Positions 9,068-17,071 of a stretch of 64,000 nt of DNA are shown one piece after another. Made by a program: the position numbers and the translations under genes. This DNA is from Paracoccus fistulariae (lineage in GTDB: Bacteria > Pseudomonadota > Alphaproteobacteria > Rhodobacterales > Rhodobacteraceae): NCBI RefSeq assembly GCF_028553785.1, contig NZ_CP067137.1:1-64000 (forward strand), read 5' to 3'. Numbering within the stretch: position 1 is the stretch's first letter; each line of letters begins with the position of its first letter. The notes under the pieces were generated by a model. That model was not told where the DNA came from, made no database searches, and saw only the letters and a program-made list of their open reading frames with translations.

Positions 9068-9158
9068 GGCGGTCTCCGCCGTCAAGAAGCGGTCTCTCCC
9101 ATAGCAAACACACGGTACGCGCGATGGCGGCCCTCACCGTCCTTAAGACGAGATCCAA
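8109..9158 (-). CDS. IS110-family transposase, N-terminus altered
   Basis: RNA-guided-type recombinase of the IS110 family. The N-terminal RuvC-like DEDD domain begins VIGIDVSCDWLDIHCL and includes CFESTGGQEW and the KTDRIDAELIARF box. The C-terminal domain contains SIPGIGPVASSMLIAEM and the Ser-bearing region DSGTLRGKRAIAGGRR. The normal start is destroyed (ATG to CTG), so the frame can only open upstream at an ATG (9158), adding about 30 foreign residues. Without a left end the element probably cannot move unless a bridge RNA comes from copy 2. The protein might still be made. Confidence 0.8.
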   Translation of the reverse strand: MDLVLRTVRAAIARTVCLLWERPLLDGGDRLDNLSHGRVIGIDVSCDWLDIHCLPDGHRLRVPNAAAGHAAVASLARDRNAIVCFESTGGQEWQLWALLEAEGVAARQVPPAQVKAFAQSRGTRAKTDRIDAELIARFFVFRPEAGRGLPTEKLRLLRALTSKRAQLVEMRKRLLAQIRAHQKLGTALMFEDVDSELKQRIDGIIEELEDRITRAIASDDHLSEVAAVLRSIPGIGPVASSMLIAEMSEIGTITGEEAAALTGLAPVAHDSGTLRGKRAIAGGRRALRHVMFQAALVAAHHNPNLRSFADRLRKAGKPHKVIITAVARKLVTVANALCKNRQKWVATAP

Positions 9159-9220
9159 AATCCCAAGCGGAAGACCTGAACATTATCTACGAGGTCAGCG
9201 AACTGCCTCCACGGCTCTGA

Positions 9221-10190
9221 TCAGACAAGGGTCCTTCCGCCTGGGCTCACCCCTTCGAAGAAGGGGCGATAGGGTTCGCCGTGTTTGACTACGGCGTGTA
9301 CGGGGCTGTTCCCGGCAAGGGCTGAATGGCGCCGCCTGGGATTTTAGAAGCCGTTGATGTATTCAAACAAGGCCAATTCGACCTGCCGTCTGGTTTCCCA
9401 ATTCCGGCGCCAGATCAGTTCGGCCCTGAGGGCCTCGAAGATGGAGCGGGTGAACGCCACCGGTTCGAGAGAACCCGCGACGTTTGACGGCGGCGTTGTC
9501 ATAGCAGTTGCCCTTGCCGCTCATCGAAACCTCGAAGCGATACTTGCGCAGGAGCTTCTGGTCATCGTGGCTGCAATATTGCGAGCCGCGATTGGTGTGG
9601 TGAATGCAGCCCGGCGGCGGCTGGCGCAGGTTGATGGCCATCTGCAGCGCACGGATTGCGAGGTCGCGTTTCATGCGGTCGCTGACGGCCTAGCCGATCA
9701 CGCGCCGGGAATAGAGATCGATGATCACGGCGAGATAAAGCCAGCCTTCACCGGTCCAGAGTGAGGCATCGAACGCCACTGGTCCGGGAGAGAGGCCGAA
9801 CGCTGATATCGCCTGCCCACTTCTGGTTGGGGCCTGTCGCCGAGAAATCCTGATCGAGCGGGTTGGGCGCGATGTTGAACGCATGATCGCTGTCGGTGCT
9901 GCGCTTGTATTTCCTTGTTCGCACAGCACAAATCCCGTTCTCCTTCATCAGCCTGCCGACCCGCCGCTCGCCGACGGGAAAGCCCGACTCCTGCAATTCC
10001 GCTGTCATACGCGGACGGCCATAACTGCCAAGGCTCAGGCGCTGTTGCTCGCGAATAGCACCATGCCGTCACGCTGGCGCCGACTGGGCGGCCTGCGCCG
10101 CCAGGCACGCAACCCACCCGGACTGACCTCGAACAACTAGTCGATGCGGGCGTGGTCGGTTCTTCATAAGAGCGGTGCGTTGCTCGGGTC
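9221..10190 (-). pseudogene. Decayed IS3-family transposase (orfB)
   Basis: Reading leftward through several frames gives pieces of an IS3-group integrase: [52 protein letters not shown] and, at the end, YINGF-stop-NPRRRHSALAGNSP, where the stop replaces the usual Tyr. At least three frameshifts and a nonsense codon make it non-functional. It separates IS110 copy 1 from the PIN toxin module. Confidence 0.75.
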
Positions 10191-10220
10191 ATGCAACCTG
10201 TTTACATAATCTTAGCGAAT

Positions 10221-10254
10221 TTCGAATATTTCGAATGTTGCGATTGTTTCGAAT
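10221..10254 (+). promoter_or_regulatory. TTCGAAT direct repeats upstream of the HTH/PIN operon
   Basis: TTCGAAT occurs at 10221-10227, 10230-10236 and 10248-10254, within 85 bp of the start of the HTH gene. Repeats next to a HTH antitoxin-like gene fit an autoregulatory operator. Inference from position only. Confidence 0.45.
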
Positions 10255-10302
10255 GATGGATACCCTATATCAAACACGAGAAGAGAGAACCGGAGAGAGA
10301 AG

Positions 10303-10767
10303 ATGAACGCCCTCAGAAAAGAGGCGTTCTTTGATCGTTTACCCGACGAGGTCGAGATCAAGAACGCCGAGCAACTCAGAACGATTGTCGCCTCCCAGAT
10401 CAAGGAAGGCGAACCGACGAAGCTGTCACTTGCCCTAGAAGGCGGCGAAGTTCAAACTGTGACGCTTGCGCCTGCCTTGACGGCTTCGCTGCTCGAAGTG
10501 CTGCGGCTCGTGTCGAGCGGTCGCGGATTTCGGATGATCCCCGTAGAGTCAGAGCTGACCACGCAGCAGGCAGCAGACCTTCTCAATGTGTCCCGCCCGT
10601 TCCTGGTGAAGCTTCTCGAGGAAGGTAAGATTCCGTTTGCGAAGACCGGCCGCCATCGCCGGGTTCGTGCAGACGATCTTTTTGCCTACAAGAATGAGCG
10701 TGACGCGTCTCGCTCGGATACTTTGAGTGACCTTGCCGCAATGGACGCGGAAGAAGGTCTTGTATGA
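10303..10767 (+). CDS. Excisionase-type HTH protein, probable antitoxin of PIN toxin
   Basis: 154 residues. The C-terminal half has the MerR/excisionase-like helix-turn-helix TTQQAADLLNVSRPFLVKL (near 87-105) and the wing KTGRHRRVRADDLFAYK. The N-terminal half is acidic and probably binds the toxin. GGAGAGAGAAG precedes the ATG. The stop overlaps the PIN gene start (ATGA). This two-gene layout, HTH protein then PIN ribonuclease, is a known toxin-antitoxin arrangement. It should repress its own promoter through the TTCGAAT repeats. Confidence 0.8.
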   Translation: MNALRKEAFFDRLPDEVEIKNAEQLRTIVASQIKEGEPTKLSLALEGGEVQTVTLAPALTASLLEVLRLVSSGRGFRMIPVESELTTQQAADLLNVSRPFLVKLLEEGKIPFAKTGRHRRVRADDLFAYKNERDASRSDTLSDLAAMDAEEGLV

Positions 10768-11390
10768 GCCGATACACTGATCGGTTCACAGCTCTCCTCG
10801 ATGCCTGCGTTCTTGGCGGCGCGCTTCGAAGAAACATGCTTCTGAGCCTGGCCGAGGCCGGCTTGTTCCGGCCTCGGTGGAGCAGTCGCATTCTTGACGA
10901 GACCCAGAAAGCGATCGCCCAGATCATCAAGGGCGCAACCGATGGTTCCCGGCAAAGGGCGGCAATCGAAGCAGCATTCCCTGAAGCTATGGTGACTGGT
11001 TATGAGATATTCGAAGACAGGCTCGCGTTGCCCGATCCAGACGACAACCACGTGCTGGCAGCGGCAATAGCGACGTCTGCTTCAGTCATCGTGACGGACA
11101 ATCTTGCCGACTTTCCTTTTGCGGTTCTGGACGCGCACGCCATCCAGGCGATTTCCGCCGACGACTTCATCGCCGATACAATCGAGCTGGATCCCTCGGA
11201 GGCCATTCTGGCCCTGCGTCGGATGCGGGAGCGCTTCAAGAACCCGGCGCTCGATGTTGCGGCTTTGATTCACAAGTCAGAAGCGCAGGGCCTATTACAG
11301 GTTGGGTCCATGCTTCCTGAGAGGAGCAAGGACCATGACGATTTCGAACGAACTGCTGGACGAGCTGCTGAAAGGCTGCAAACGGCCTGA
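10764..11390 (+). CDS. PIN-domain toxin with IS-derived C-terminus
   Basis: PIN-fold ribonuclease-like protein, translationally coupled to the HTH gene. Acidic residues are present in LLDACVL (near 12), SRILDETQKA, and LPDPDDNHVLAAAI and IVTDNLADFP (near 92-113), the usual metal-binding set. From base 11302 the frame continues into IS256 copy 1, so only about 179 residues are native and the last 29 or so come from the insertion sequence. The core acidic residues are kept, so activity may persist. Confidence 0.75.
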   Translation: MSRYTDRFTALLDACVLGGALRRNMLLSLAEAGLFRPRWSSRILDETQKAIAQIIKGATDGSRQRAAIEAAFPEAMVTGYEIFEDRLALPDPDDNHVLAAAIATSASVIVTDNLADFPFAVLDAHAIQAISADDFIADTIELDPSEAILALRRMRERFKNPALDVAALIHKSEAQGLLQVGSMLPERSKDHDDFERTAGRAAERLQTA

Positions 11391-12600
11391 GGATCTGCTG
11401 GGCGACGCCGGACTGATGAAGGAACTGAAGATCCGGCTGATGGAGCGGATGCTCGGGGCCGAGTTGACGGCACATCTGGGCTATGAGGCTGGTGCGGAGC
11501 CGCCGGCTGAGCAGACCAACCGCCGGAACGGGATCGCGACGAAGAGGGTGAAGGGCTCGGACGGCGAGGTGCCGCTTTCGGTGCCGCGAGACCGGGAGGG
11601 CAGCTTCGAGCCCGAGCTGGTGAAGAAGGGCCAGACCCGGATCGATGGGGTGGATGACAAGATCATCGGGCTTTACGCTGCTGGGCTGTCGGTTCGGGAC
11701 ATCCAGGCCCACCTGGAAGATCTTTACGGCCTGCGGGTTTCGCCCGACCTGATCAGCCGCGTCACGGATGCCGTGCTGGACGAGGTCCGCGAGTGGCAGC
11801 ACCGGGCGCTGGACCGGATGTATCCGATCGTCATTTTCGATGCCCTGCGCGTGAAGATCCGCGATGCTGACAGCCGGATGGTCAAAAACAAGGCCGTTTA
11901 CATCGCCTTGGGCGTCACCCGGGAAGGGGATCGCGAGGTTCTGGGGCTCTGGATCGCCGACAACGAGGGCGCGAAGTTCTGGCTGTCGGTGATGAATGAG
12001 CTGCGCAACCGGGGCGTTCAGGACATCCTGATCGCGGTCGTGGACGGGCTGAAGGGCTTCCCCGAGGCCATCACTGCGGCCTTCCCCGAGACCACGGTCC
12101 AGACCTGCATCGTTCACCTGATCCGGCATTCGATGAACTTCTGCAGCTGGAAGGACCGCAAGGCCGTGGCGGCCGACCTGCGCCCGATTTACGAGGCCCC
12201 CACCGCTGAGCAGGCCGCCCGCCAACTGGGTGCCTTCGAGGAGAAATGGGCCGGGAAATACCCATCCATCGCCCCGGCCTGGCGCCGGGCATGGGCGGAA
12301 GTGACCCCGTTCTACGCCTTCAGCGCGGCGATCCGGAAGATCATCTACACCACGAATGCGGTGGAATCGCTGAACCGCGTGCTGCGGAAAACGCTGAAGA
12401 CCAAGGGCTCGTTCCCAACCGAGGAGGCCGCAACGAAGCTGATCTTCCTCGCCATCCGCAACTTCGAAAAGGGCGGCCGCGCGGTCCGGGAATGGGTTGC
12501 GGCCCGCAATCAGCTGGCCATAATGTTCGCAGGGCGCTTCGACGCCTGAACGTATCTGAAAACCGCATGGGCCACATCAGATACACAGAGTTTCAGACAC
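11302..12600 (+). mobile_element. IS256-family element, copy 1 (left inverted repeat missing)
   Basis: 1299 bp matching 33060-34358 with only scattered single-base differences. Copy 2 has a further 26 bp on the left that resembles the right end (GTGTCTGAAACTCTG in reverse). Copy 1 lacks it, being joined directly to the PIN gene. I see no target duplication. Confidence 0.85.
11335..12549 (+). CDS. IS256-family (mutator-type) transposase
   Basis: 404-residue DDE transposase. Typical motifs are GYEAGAEPPAEQTNRRNG near the N-terminus, the first Asp in YPIVIFDALRVKIRD, VVDGLKGFPEAI with the second Asp, and IIYTTNAVESLNRVLRK with the catalytic Glu. Start at ATG 11335 is preceded by GAGGAGCAAGGACC. 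The product is the same in copy 2. The gene looks intact, but mobility is doubtful because the left terminal repeat is absent. Confidence 0.9.
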   Translation: MTISNELLDELLKGCKRPEDLLGDAGLMKELKIRLMERMLGAELTAHLGYEAGAEPPAEQTNRRNGIATKRVKGSDGEVPLSVPRDREGSFEPELVKKGQTRIDGVDDKIIGLYAAGLSVRDIQAHLEDLYGLRVSPDLISRVTDAVLDEVREWQHRALDRMYPIVIFDALRVKIRDADSRMVKNKAVYIALGVTREGDREVLGLWIADNEGAKFWLSVMNELRNRGVQDILIAVVDGLKGFPEAITAAFPETTVQTCIVHLIRHSMNFCSWKDRKAVAADLRPIYEAPTAEQAARQLGAFEEKWAGKYPSIAPAWRRAWAEVTPFYAFSAAIRKIIYTTNAVESLNRVLRKTLKTKGSFPTEEAATKLIFLAIRNFEKGGRAVREWVAARNQLAIMFAGRFDA

Positions 12601-12650
12601 ACCCGTTCCGCCGCGAAACCCCGCTGACCTGCTTCTTGATTCTCGCCTGA

Positions 12651-12674
12651 TTATGACCTAAATCTTGGTCATAA
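12651..12674. promoter_or_regulatory. Palindromic operator of the Phd/VapC-type module
   Basis: Perfect 8-bp arms TTATGACC and GGTCATAA with an 8-bp spacer, ending 8 bp before the antitoxin ATG. This is the usual position for antitoxin autorepression. Confidence 0.65.
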
Positions 12675-12682
12675 GGAGACCC

Positions 12683-12928
12683 ATGATGCAGATCGCCGTC
12701 GCAGAAGCAAAGGCCCAGTTGGCCGAATTGATCCGCCGCGTTGAGGCTGGAGAAGAGATTGAGCTAACCCGTTATGGTCGTCCGGTCGCGCGGTTGACTG
12801 CTGCAGAGCGGACCGGCAACAAACTGATTGGATGTATGAAGGGTCAATTCCAATTGCCGGATGATATCGGGGCAGGGGACGCAGAGGTCGCCAGACTGTT
12901 TAGGAACAGCAGCGTTCTGCCTGAATGA
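12683..12928 (+). CDS. Phd/YefM-family antitoxin
   Basis: 81 residues with the Phd/YefM signature near the N-terminus (VAEAKAQLAELIRRVEAGEE, then RYGRPVARL). It would fold as a DNA-binding dimer, with a disordered C-terminal tail that blocks the toxin. I chose ATG 12683 over an upstream TTG because AAGGAGACCC sits just ahead of it. The stop overlaps the toxin start by four bases. Autorepression through the palindrome at 12651-12674 is likely. Confidence 0.88.
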   Translation: MMQIAVAEAKAQLAELIRRVEAGEEIELTRYGRPVARLTAAERTGNKLIGCMKGQFQLPDDIGAGDAEVARLFRNSSVLPE

Positions 12929-13299
12929 GGCTGCTGCTTGATACCCATATCCTGCTTTGGGCGATGCTGGATGACCCAAGGCTAAGCGCGGGTTTGAAGG
13001 ATAATATCGCCGGGGCAGACGCCATTTACGTTAGTGCCGCGACTGTCTGGGAAGTGTCTATCAAATCGGGTTTGGGTAAGCTTGACGTTCCGGTTGACCT
13101 GTTTGACCGTGCCCTCGCTGCGGGTGCGCAGCCTCTGCCGATTACCTGGACACATGCCCGGGCGGTGCAGGCGCTTCCGCCACATCATTCAGACCCATTC
13201 GACCGCTTACTGATCGCGCAAGCGCGCTGTGAAGATTTGTGGCTGGTTTCGGTGGACACGAAGTTCCGCAGCTATGATATCCCGCTGGTCGACAGATAG
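12925..13299 (+). CDS. VapC-like PIN-domain ribonuclease toxin
   Basis: 124 residues. It starts MRLLLDTHILLWAMLDD with the first catalytic Asp at residue 6, has SAATVWEVSIKSGLGKL (Glu near 43), HHSDPFDRLLIAQA (Asp near 91 and 94), and ends in SVDTKFRSYDIPLVD. This is the classic PIN toxin paired with Phd-like antitoxins; it would cut RNA when the antitoxin is degraded. Both genes look intact, unlike their neighbours, as expected for a module that protects itself against loss. Confidence 0.9.
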   Translation: MRLLLDTHILLWAMLDDPRLSAGLKDNIAGADAIYVSAATVWEVSIKSGLGKLDVPVDLFDRALAAGAQPLPITWTHARAVQALPPHHSDPFDRLLIAQARCEDLWLVSVDTKFRSYDIPLVDR

Positions 13300-13309
13300 G
13301 TTTCGCGGC

Positions 13310-13690
13310 GAAATCGCGCCATGCTTTTCGCTCGACCGGGATGCCGCCAACGGAACGGTGTCCTGTAAGGTCTGGGTCGGGAAGAGCGAGCACAGCTCGT
13401 GCGGACTCGCGCAATCGGCCGGAAACTCGGCCAGTTCCAGCAGATGCCGGATGATGTCGCGGGTAAAGGCCAATCAGTAAGGCTGACCGGCCGGATCAGC
13501 GGCCTGATCCAGCCCATCACCTACTGCCCGTGCGACCCGGCCCTTCAGTGACAGGCGTGGCGCGTTTTCCGGCCCGGCAGTCTTTGTGCGCAGCACGCGG
13601 ATCTGGGTACGCGATGTCTAAGCAAATTCGCGGGCGTCTATATCGTCGCAATTTAACGCCGCCTCATCAGAGGTTGAAAGCGGCGCGGGG
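13310..13690 (-). pseudogene. Decayed tyrosine recombinase
   Basis: Reading leftward gives RDIIRHLLELAEFPADCAS, clearly related to RDVIRHRLELAGYPPDFAS of the intact recombinase at 2444-3478. At DNA level the stretch with GGCCAGTTCCAGC matches the same segment of that gene. Frameshifts and stops break the frame, and the N-terminal and Tyr-bearing parts are not continuous. It marks an older, related plasmid segment. Confidence 0.65.
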
Positions 13691-13699
13691 ATCCGGTCG

Positions 13700-14084
13700 G
13701 GTGCTACGGAGCTCGCCTATGAGCGAACCATTCAGCCGCTGCCGAAGATCGGGCCCTGGAAAGACATGCTGGACGAGATGCTGGCGGTGAACGCGCGGAA
13801 GCCCAAGCGCGAGCGACTGACCCGTATTCGGATCTTCGAGGAACCCCGCGCCTGAGGTTATGATGGCGGCTATGATGCCGTCCGGCGATACGCGGCCTCC
13901 TGGTCGAAGGAGGCAGAGGTGGCATCTGCGGCCGCCTATGTCCCACTAACCTTCGATCCAGGCGAGGCCTACCAGTTCGATTGGAGCCACAAGATCGTGG
14001 TGATCGACGGCGCGACGACCACGGTGAAGGTGGCACATGTCCGCCTGTGTCACAGCCGGATGCTGTTCGTGCGTGCCTAACCAA
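13700..14084 (+). pseudogene. IS21-family istA fragment
   Basis: The frame reads ERTIQPLPKIGPWKDMLDE then RKPKRERLTRIRIFEE, and after a stop YDAVRRYAASWSKE and TFDPGEAYQFDWSHKIVVI. These are typical IstA transposase segments (QFDWS holds a catalytic Asp). A stop and missing ends show it is dead. Confidence 0.65.
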
Positions 14085-14387
14085 GCCAAACCACCCATGG
14101 AGTTCCGAGGATCAGAAAACAGTCCGGGGACTGTTTTCCCGAGGGACGGACAGGTCGAGCGGATGAACCGAACAATCAAAGACGCCACCGTCAAACGCTT
14201 CCACTACGACAGCCATGATCAGCTCCGGACGCACCTCCGTGACTTCATGGCCGCCTACAACTTCGCCCGCAGGCTCAAGACCCTCAGCGGCCTCACGCCC
14301 TACGAATACATCTGCAAAATATGGACATCAGAGCCAGACAGATTCAATGTCGATCCGATCCACCAGATGCCGGGACTGAACAACTAA
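14085..14387 (+). pseudogene. IS481-family transposase, 3' fragment
   Basis: Encodes the C-terminal 80 or so residues of the transposase seen at 62.4-63.3 kb (GQVERMNRTIKDATVKRFHY ... IHQMPGLNN), plus a LTKPNHPW-like piece before it. A 46-bp palindromic insert at 14102-14147 splits the two pieces. The element stops at AACA; the transposase stop codon TAA is supplied by flanking DNA and overlaps the stop codon of iolG on the other strand. Confidence 0.75.
14102..14147. repeat. 46-bp palindromic insert in the IS481 fragment
   Basis: Inner perfect arms AAAACAGTCC (14116-14125) and GGACTGTTTT (14128-14137) with a 2-base loop; outer GTTCC and GGGAC can also pair. The sister IS481 copy lacks it. 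It resembles a small REP-like mobile palindrome. Confidence 0.55.
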
Positions 14388-15373
14388 GCAACCGAGATAA
14401 CCTGACCGGTTTCGCGCGAGTGCGTCGCGGCGTCGGCCAGGATCTGGGCACGCAGCCCGTCGACGATGTTGGGCGACGGTTGCCTCCCTCGGGTCACGCA
14501 ATCGATGAAATGGGCCATTTCCGCGCGATAGGCGGCCTGGTAGCGCTCCAGAAAGAAATGCTGTGCAGGGGCTTTGGTGAAGCCGGAGGCTGTGGCGATC
14601 TCGACGGTGTTTTCCAGCATGTTTTCGGCGCGCAGCATTCCCTTGGCGCCGTGAATCTCGATTCGTTGGTCGTAGCCATAGCTGGCCCGCCGGGAATTGG
14701 TGATCTGGCAGATACGCCCGCGGGCTGTGGTCAGCGTGACAGCGGCTGTGTCTACATCGCCGCTCTGCCCGATTTCGGGATCAACCAGCGCCGCGCCGAC
14801 CGCATAGACCGACACGGGCTCTTCGCCCAGAAGGAACCGTGCCATGTCGAGATCGTGGATCATCATGTCACGGAACAACCCGCCCGAGGATTTGATGTAA
14901 TCGAGCGGTGGCGGTTCGGGATCGCGGGACTGGATGGTGACGATTTCGACTTCGCCAATCTCTCCGGCCGCGATGCGCGATTGCACATTGGCGAAGTTCG
15001 GATCGAAACGGCGGTTGAAGGCGGTCAGAAAGGGGATGCCCGCTGATCTGACCGCATCGATGCAATCGCGGATGCGGTCGGCGGACATGTCCACCGGCTT
15101 TTCGCAAAATATCGCTTTTCCGGAAGCTGTTGCGGCGTGGATCAGATCGTAATGCGTATCGGTCGGCGTCCCGATTACAATGGCATCTACCGATGCGTCC
15201 TCGATTAGCGCAAGAGGCGTCATCAGCTTGGCGCCGGTTTGCGCCGCCAGCATCCGGGCCGGTTCTTCAAAGGCGTCGGCCACCGCCGCGACGCGGGCGC
15301 CCTCCAGCTGGGCGATGGATTGCGCGTGGACCTTGCCAATCCGTCCGCAGCCAAGAAGTCCTATACTCAGCAT
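14384..15373 (-). CDS. iolG: Inositol 2-dehydrogenase
   Basis: NAD-dependent enzyme that oxidises myo-inositol to scyllo-inosose (2-keto-myo-inositol), the first step of catabolism. It has 329 residues with the Gfo/Idh/MocA layout: Rossmann motif IGLLGCGRIGKVHAQ at residues 4-18, then FCEKPVDMS with the catalytic Lys near 96, and HDLDMARFLLGEEP near 175-188. Last gene of the leftward operon; the aldolase stop is one base away. Its stop codon TAG lies exactly at the junction with the IS481 fragment, so the insertion just spared the gene. The order dehydrogenase-last is common in alphaproteobacterial iol clusters. Confidence 0.85.
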   Translation of the reverse strand: MLSIGLLGCGRIGKVHAQSIAQLEGARVAAVADAFEEPARMLAAQTGAKLMTPLALIEDASVDAIVIGTPTDTHYDLIHAATASGKAIFCEKPVDMSADRIRDCIDAVRSAGIPFLTAFNRRFDPNFANVQSRIAAGEIGEVEIVTIQSRDPEPPPLDYIKSSGGLFRDMMIHDLDMARFLLGEEPVSVYAVGAALVDPEIGQSGDVDTAAVTLTTARGRICQITNSRRASYGYDQRIEIHGAKGMLRAENMLENTVEIATASGFTKAPAQHFFLERYQAAYRAEMAHFIDCVTRGRQPSPNIVDGLRAQILADAATHSRETGQVISVA

Positions 15374-15374
15374 G

Positions 15375-16205
15375 TCACAGCGCCTTGAAATCGCGCAGCA
15401 CCCTGCGGGTTGCTGTCACCAATGGATCATGAGTTTCACGCAGGATTTGCACACGGTCAAAGCGCGCCGAATCGCGGCTCACGGCGTCGCGCAGCGCCTG
15501 TCCAAAGGCCATGCGCAGTTCGGTGCCGATGTTGAATTTACAGATGGATGAGCCGCGCGCCAAAGCCTGACGTTGCGCGGCGGGCACGCCAGAGCCGCCG
15601 TGAATGACCAAGGGCACACTGGTGACGGTCTCGATCGCGCGGATGCGGGGCTCATCAAGGCCTCCTTCACCATCCTTTTGCAGATGTACATTGCCAACCG
15701 AGATGGCAATTGCGTCCACGCCGGTCTGGCTGGCGAATTGCGCGGCTTCGTCAGGGTCGGTCCCGGCCGATCCTTCGCCGCCGGTATAGCCAACAAAGCC
15801 GATCTCGCCCTCGCATGACACACCTGCCGCGTGGGCCATTTCAGCGATGGCAGCGGTTTCGTCGATATTCTGGGCCAGCGACTTCCGCGATCCGTCGTAC
15901 ATGACCGAGGTGAAACCGCTGTCGATGGCGAGACGGCAATCATGCGCCGTGTAACCGTGGTCCAGATGGGCTACGACCGGGACCGAGGCGTTCTCGGCCA
16001 GATGGCGGAACATCGCGGCTAGAACGGGCAGGGGGGTATATTCGCGGCAGGACGGTCCGGCTTGCAGGATCACAGGGCAATCCTCGGCTTCGGCGGCGGC
16101 GACATAGGCACGCATATCCTCCCATCCGAGCGTCACAAGACCGGCGACGGCATAGCCATCACGCAACGCGGGTTGCAAGACCTGAGATAGCGTGGCGAGG
16201 GTCAT
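15375..16205 (-). CDS. Class II aldolase, probable DKGP aldolase
   Basis: 276 residues of the class II fructose-bisphosphate aldolase family. Zinc-ligand regions are visible: AHLDHGYTAHDC (near 80-90), CEGEIGFVGYTGG (near 131), ISVGNVHLQ and VIHGGSGVP, the last with the phosphate-binding Gly-Ser. In this operon the natural substrate is probably 2-deoxy-5-keto-gluconate 6-phosphate (IolJ role), which it splits to dihydroxyacetone phosphate and malonate semialdehyde. The start overlaps the iolB stop (ATGA). The IolJ role is inferred from context; a general aldolase is the alternative. Confidence 0.75.
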   Translation of the reverse strand: MTLATLSQVLQPALRDGYAVAGLVTLGWEDMRAYVAAAEAEDCPVILQAGPSCREYTPLPVLAAMFRHLAENASVPVVAHLDHGYTAHDCRLAIDSGFTSVMYDGSRKSLAQNIDETAAIAEMAHAAGVSCEGEIGFVGYTGGEGSAGTDPDEAAQFASQTGVDAIAISVGNVHLQKDGEGGLDEPRIRAIETVTSVPLVIHGGSGVPAAQRQALARGSSICKFNIGTELRMAFGQALRDAVSRDSARFDRVQILRETHDPLVTATRRVLRDFKAL

Positions 16206-17059
16206 TTGAACTTTGCCACCATGTCCATGATGCCGGGGATCGTGTGCAGTTGTTCGGCATGGGTGGGTTGGAAATACTGTTTCAGACTGCGCTGGCTAAG
16301 CCCGCCCAGAATAGTGAAATAGTACATTTCATAACCCGGCAGCACGGCGCAGGGATGATAGCCCTTGTCGATCAGGATCGTCGAGCCTTCCACGATGTGA
16401 TAGGCGTCGCCCGGCTTGCCATCGTCCCGTTGCAGCATTTGCATCCCCGAGCCGTAATTCGGCCGGAAGCGGAAATTATAGGTCTCGTCGTGGCGAGTCT
16501 CAATGATGTTGCCGTTTTCGTCCCGGCGGTCGGTGTCGTGCTTGTGCGAGGGAAAGCCAGACCAGCCGCCTAGACCGACGGTATATAACTCGGACACCAG
16601 CAGCCGCCCGACCCTGCCGTGATGTGAGGCGCCAAGGATATGCTTGATCTTGCGGTGTGTTTTTGTGTCATCCGAGCCATATTGCACCACGTCCAATTCA
16701 TCCGCCCGGACCGAAAAGGGTTCAAGCTTCCGGTCGTATTTCGCGCCGGCGATAAAGGTCTCGGTCGCGTCGGTGGTGCACGTAATGCGGACATTGGCGC
16801 CGGTGGGGGCATAGACGCCCTCGGGTTCGCCATCCCAGACATTTTCGGTGCGCTGGCCAATGCCGTCAAAACGCGTGCCGTCTATCTGTACATCGACGGT
16901 GCCGGTCGCAGGGACGATGCAGGTCTCATAACCCGGCACCGCATAGTCGAAATGCTGGCCCTTCGTCAGTTTGATGATGTTGAAATAGTTCAGCGGCACC
17001 AGTTCGTGATCCGCGTCGACGATCGGCGTATTGGCGTTGTCATATGGGGCGATGTGCAT
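16202..17059 (-). CDS. iolB: 5-deoxy-glucuronate isomerase
   Basis: 285 residues, a cupin-fold KduI/IolB family isomerase converting 5-deoxy-glucuronate to 2-deoxy-5-keto-gluconate. Family features are GWSGFPSHKHDTDRRDENGN (metal His residues near 175) and YHPCAVLPGYEMYYFTILGG near the end. GAAAGGAAAGG provides a ribosome site. It starts 12 bp after iolC stops. Confidence 0.9.
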   Translation of the reverse strand: MHIAPYDNANTPIVDADHELVPLNYFNIIKLTKGQHFDYAVPGYETCIVPATGTVDVQIDGTRFDGIGQRTENVWDGEPEGVYAPTGANVRITCTTDATETFIAGAKYDRKLEPFSVRADELDVVQYGSDDTKTHRKIKHILGASHHGRVGRLLVSELYTVGLGGWSGFPSHKHDTDRRDENGNIIETRHDETYNFRFRPNYGSGMQMLQRDDGKPGDAYHIVEGSTILIDKGYHPCAVLPGYEMYYFTILGGLSQRSLKQYFQPTHAEQLHTIPGIMDMVAKFK

Positions 17060-17071
17060 CGGCCTTTCCTT

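Noticed and set aside
9061..9220. A second, different IS110 left end upstream of copy 1
   Set aside because: The stretch is structured, but most of it reads as the tail of the decayed IS3 gene; no bridge-RNA-like pairing was found.
11236..12225. Leftward frame inside IS256 (also at 32760-33983)
   Set aside because: Antisense shadow of the transposase; repeated only because the IS is repeated.
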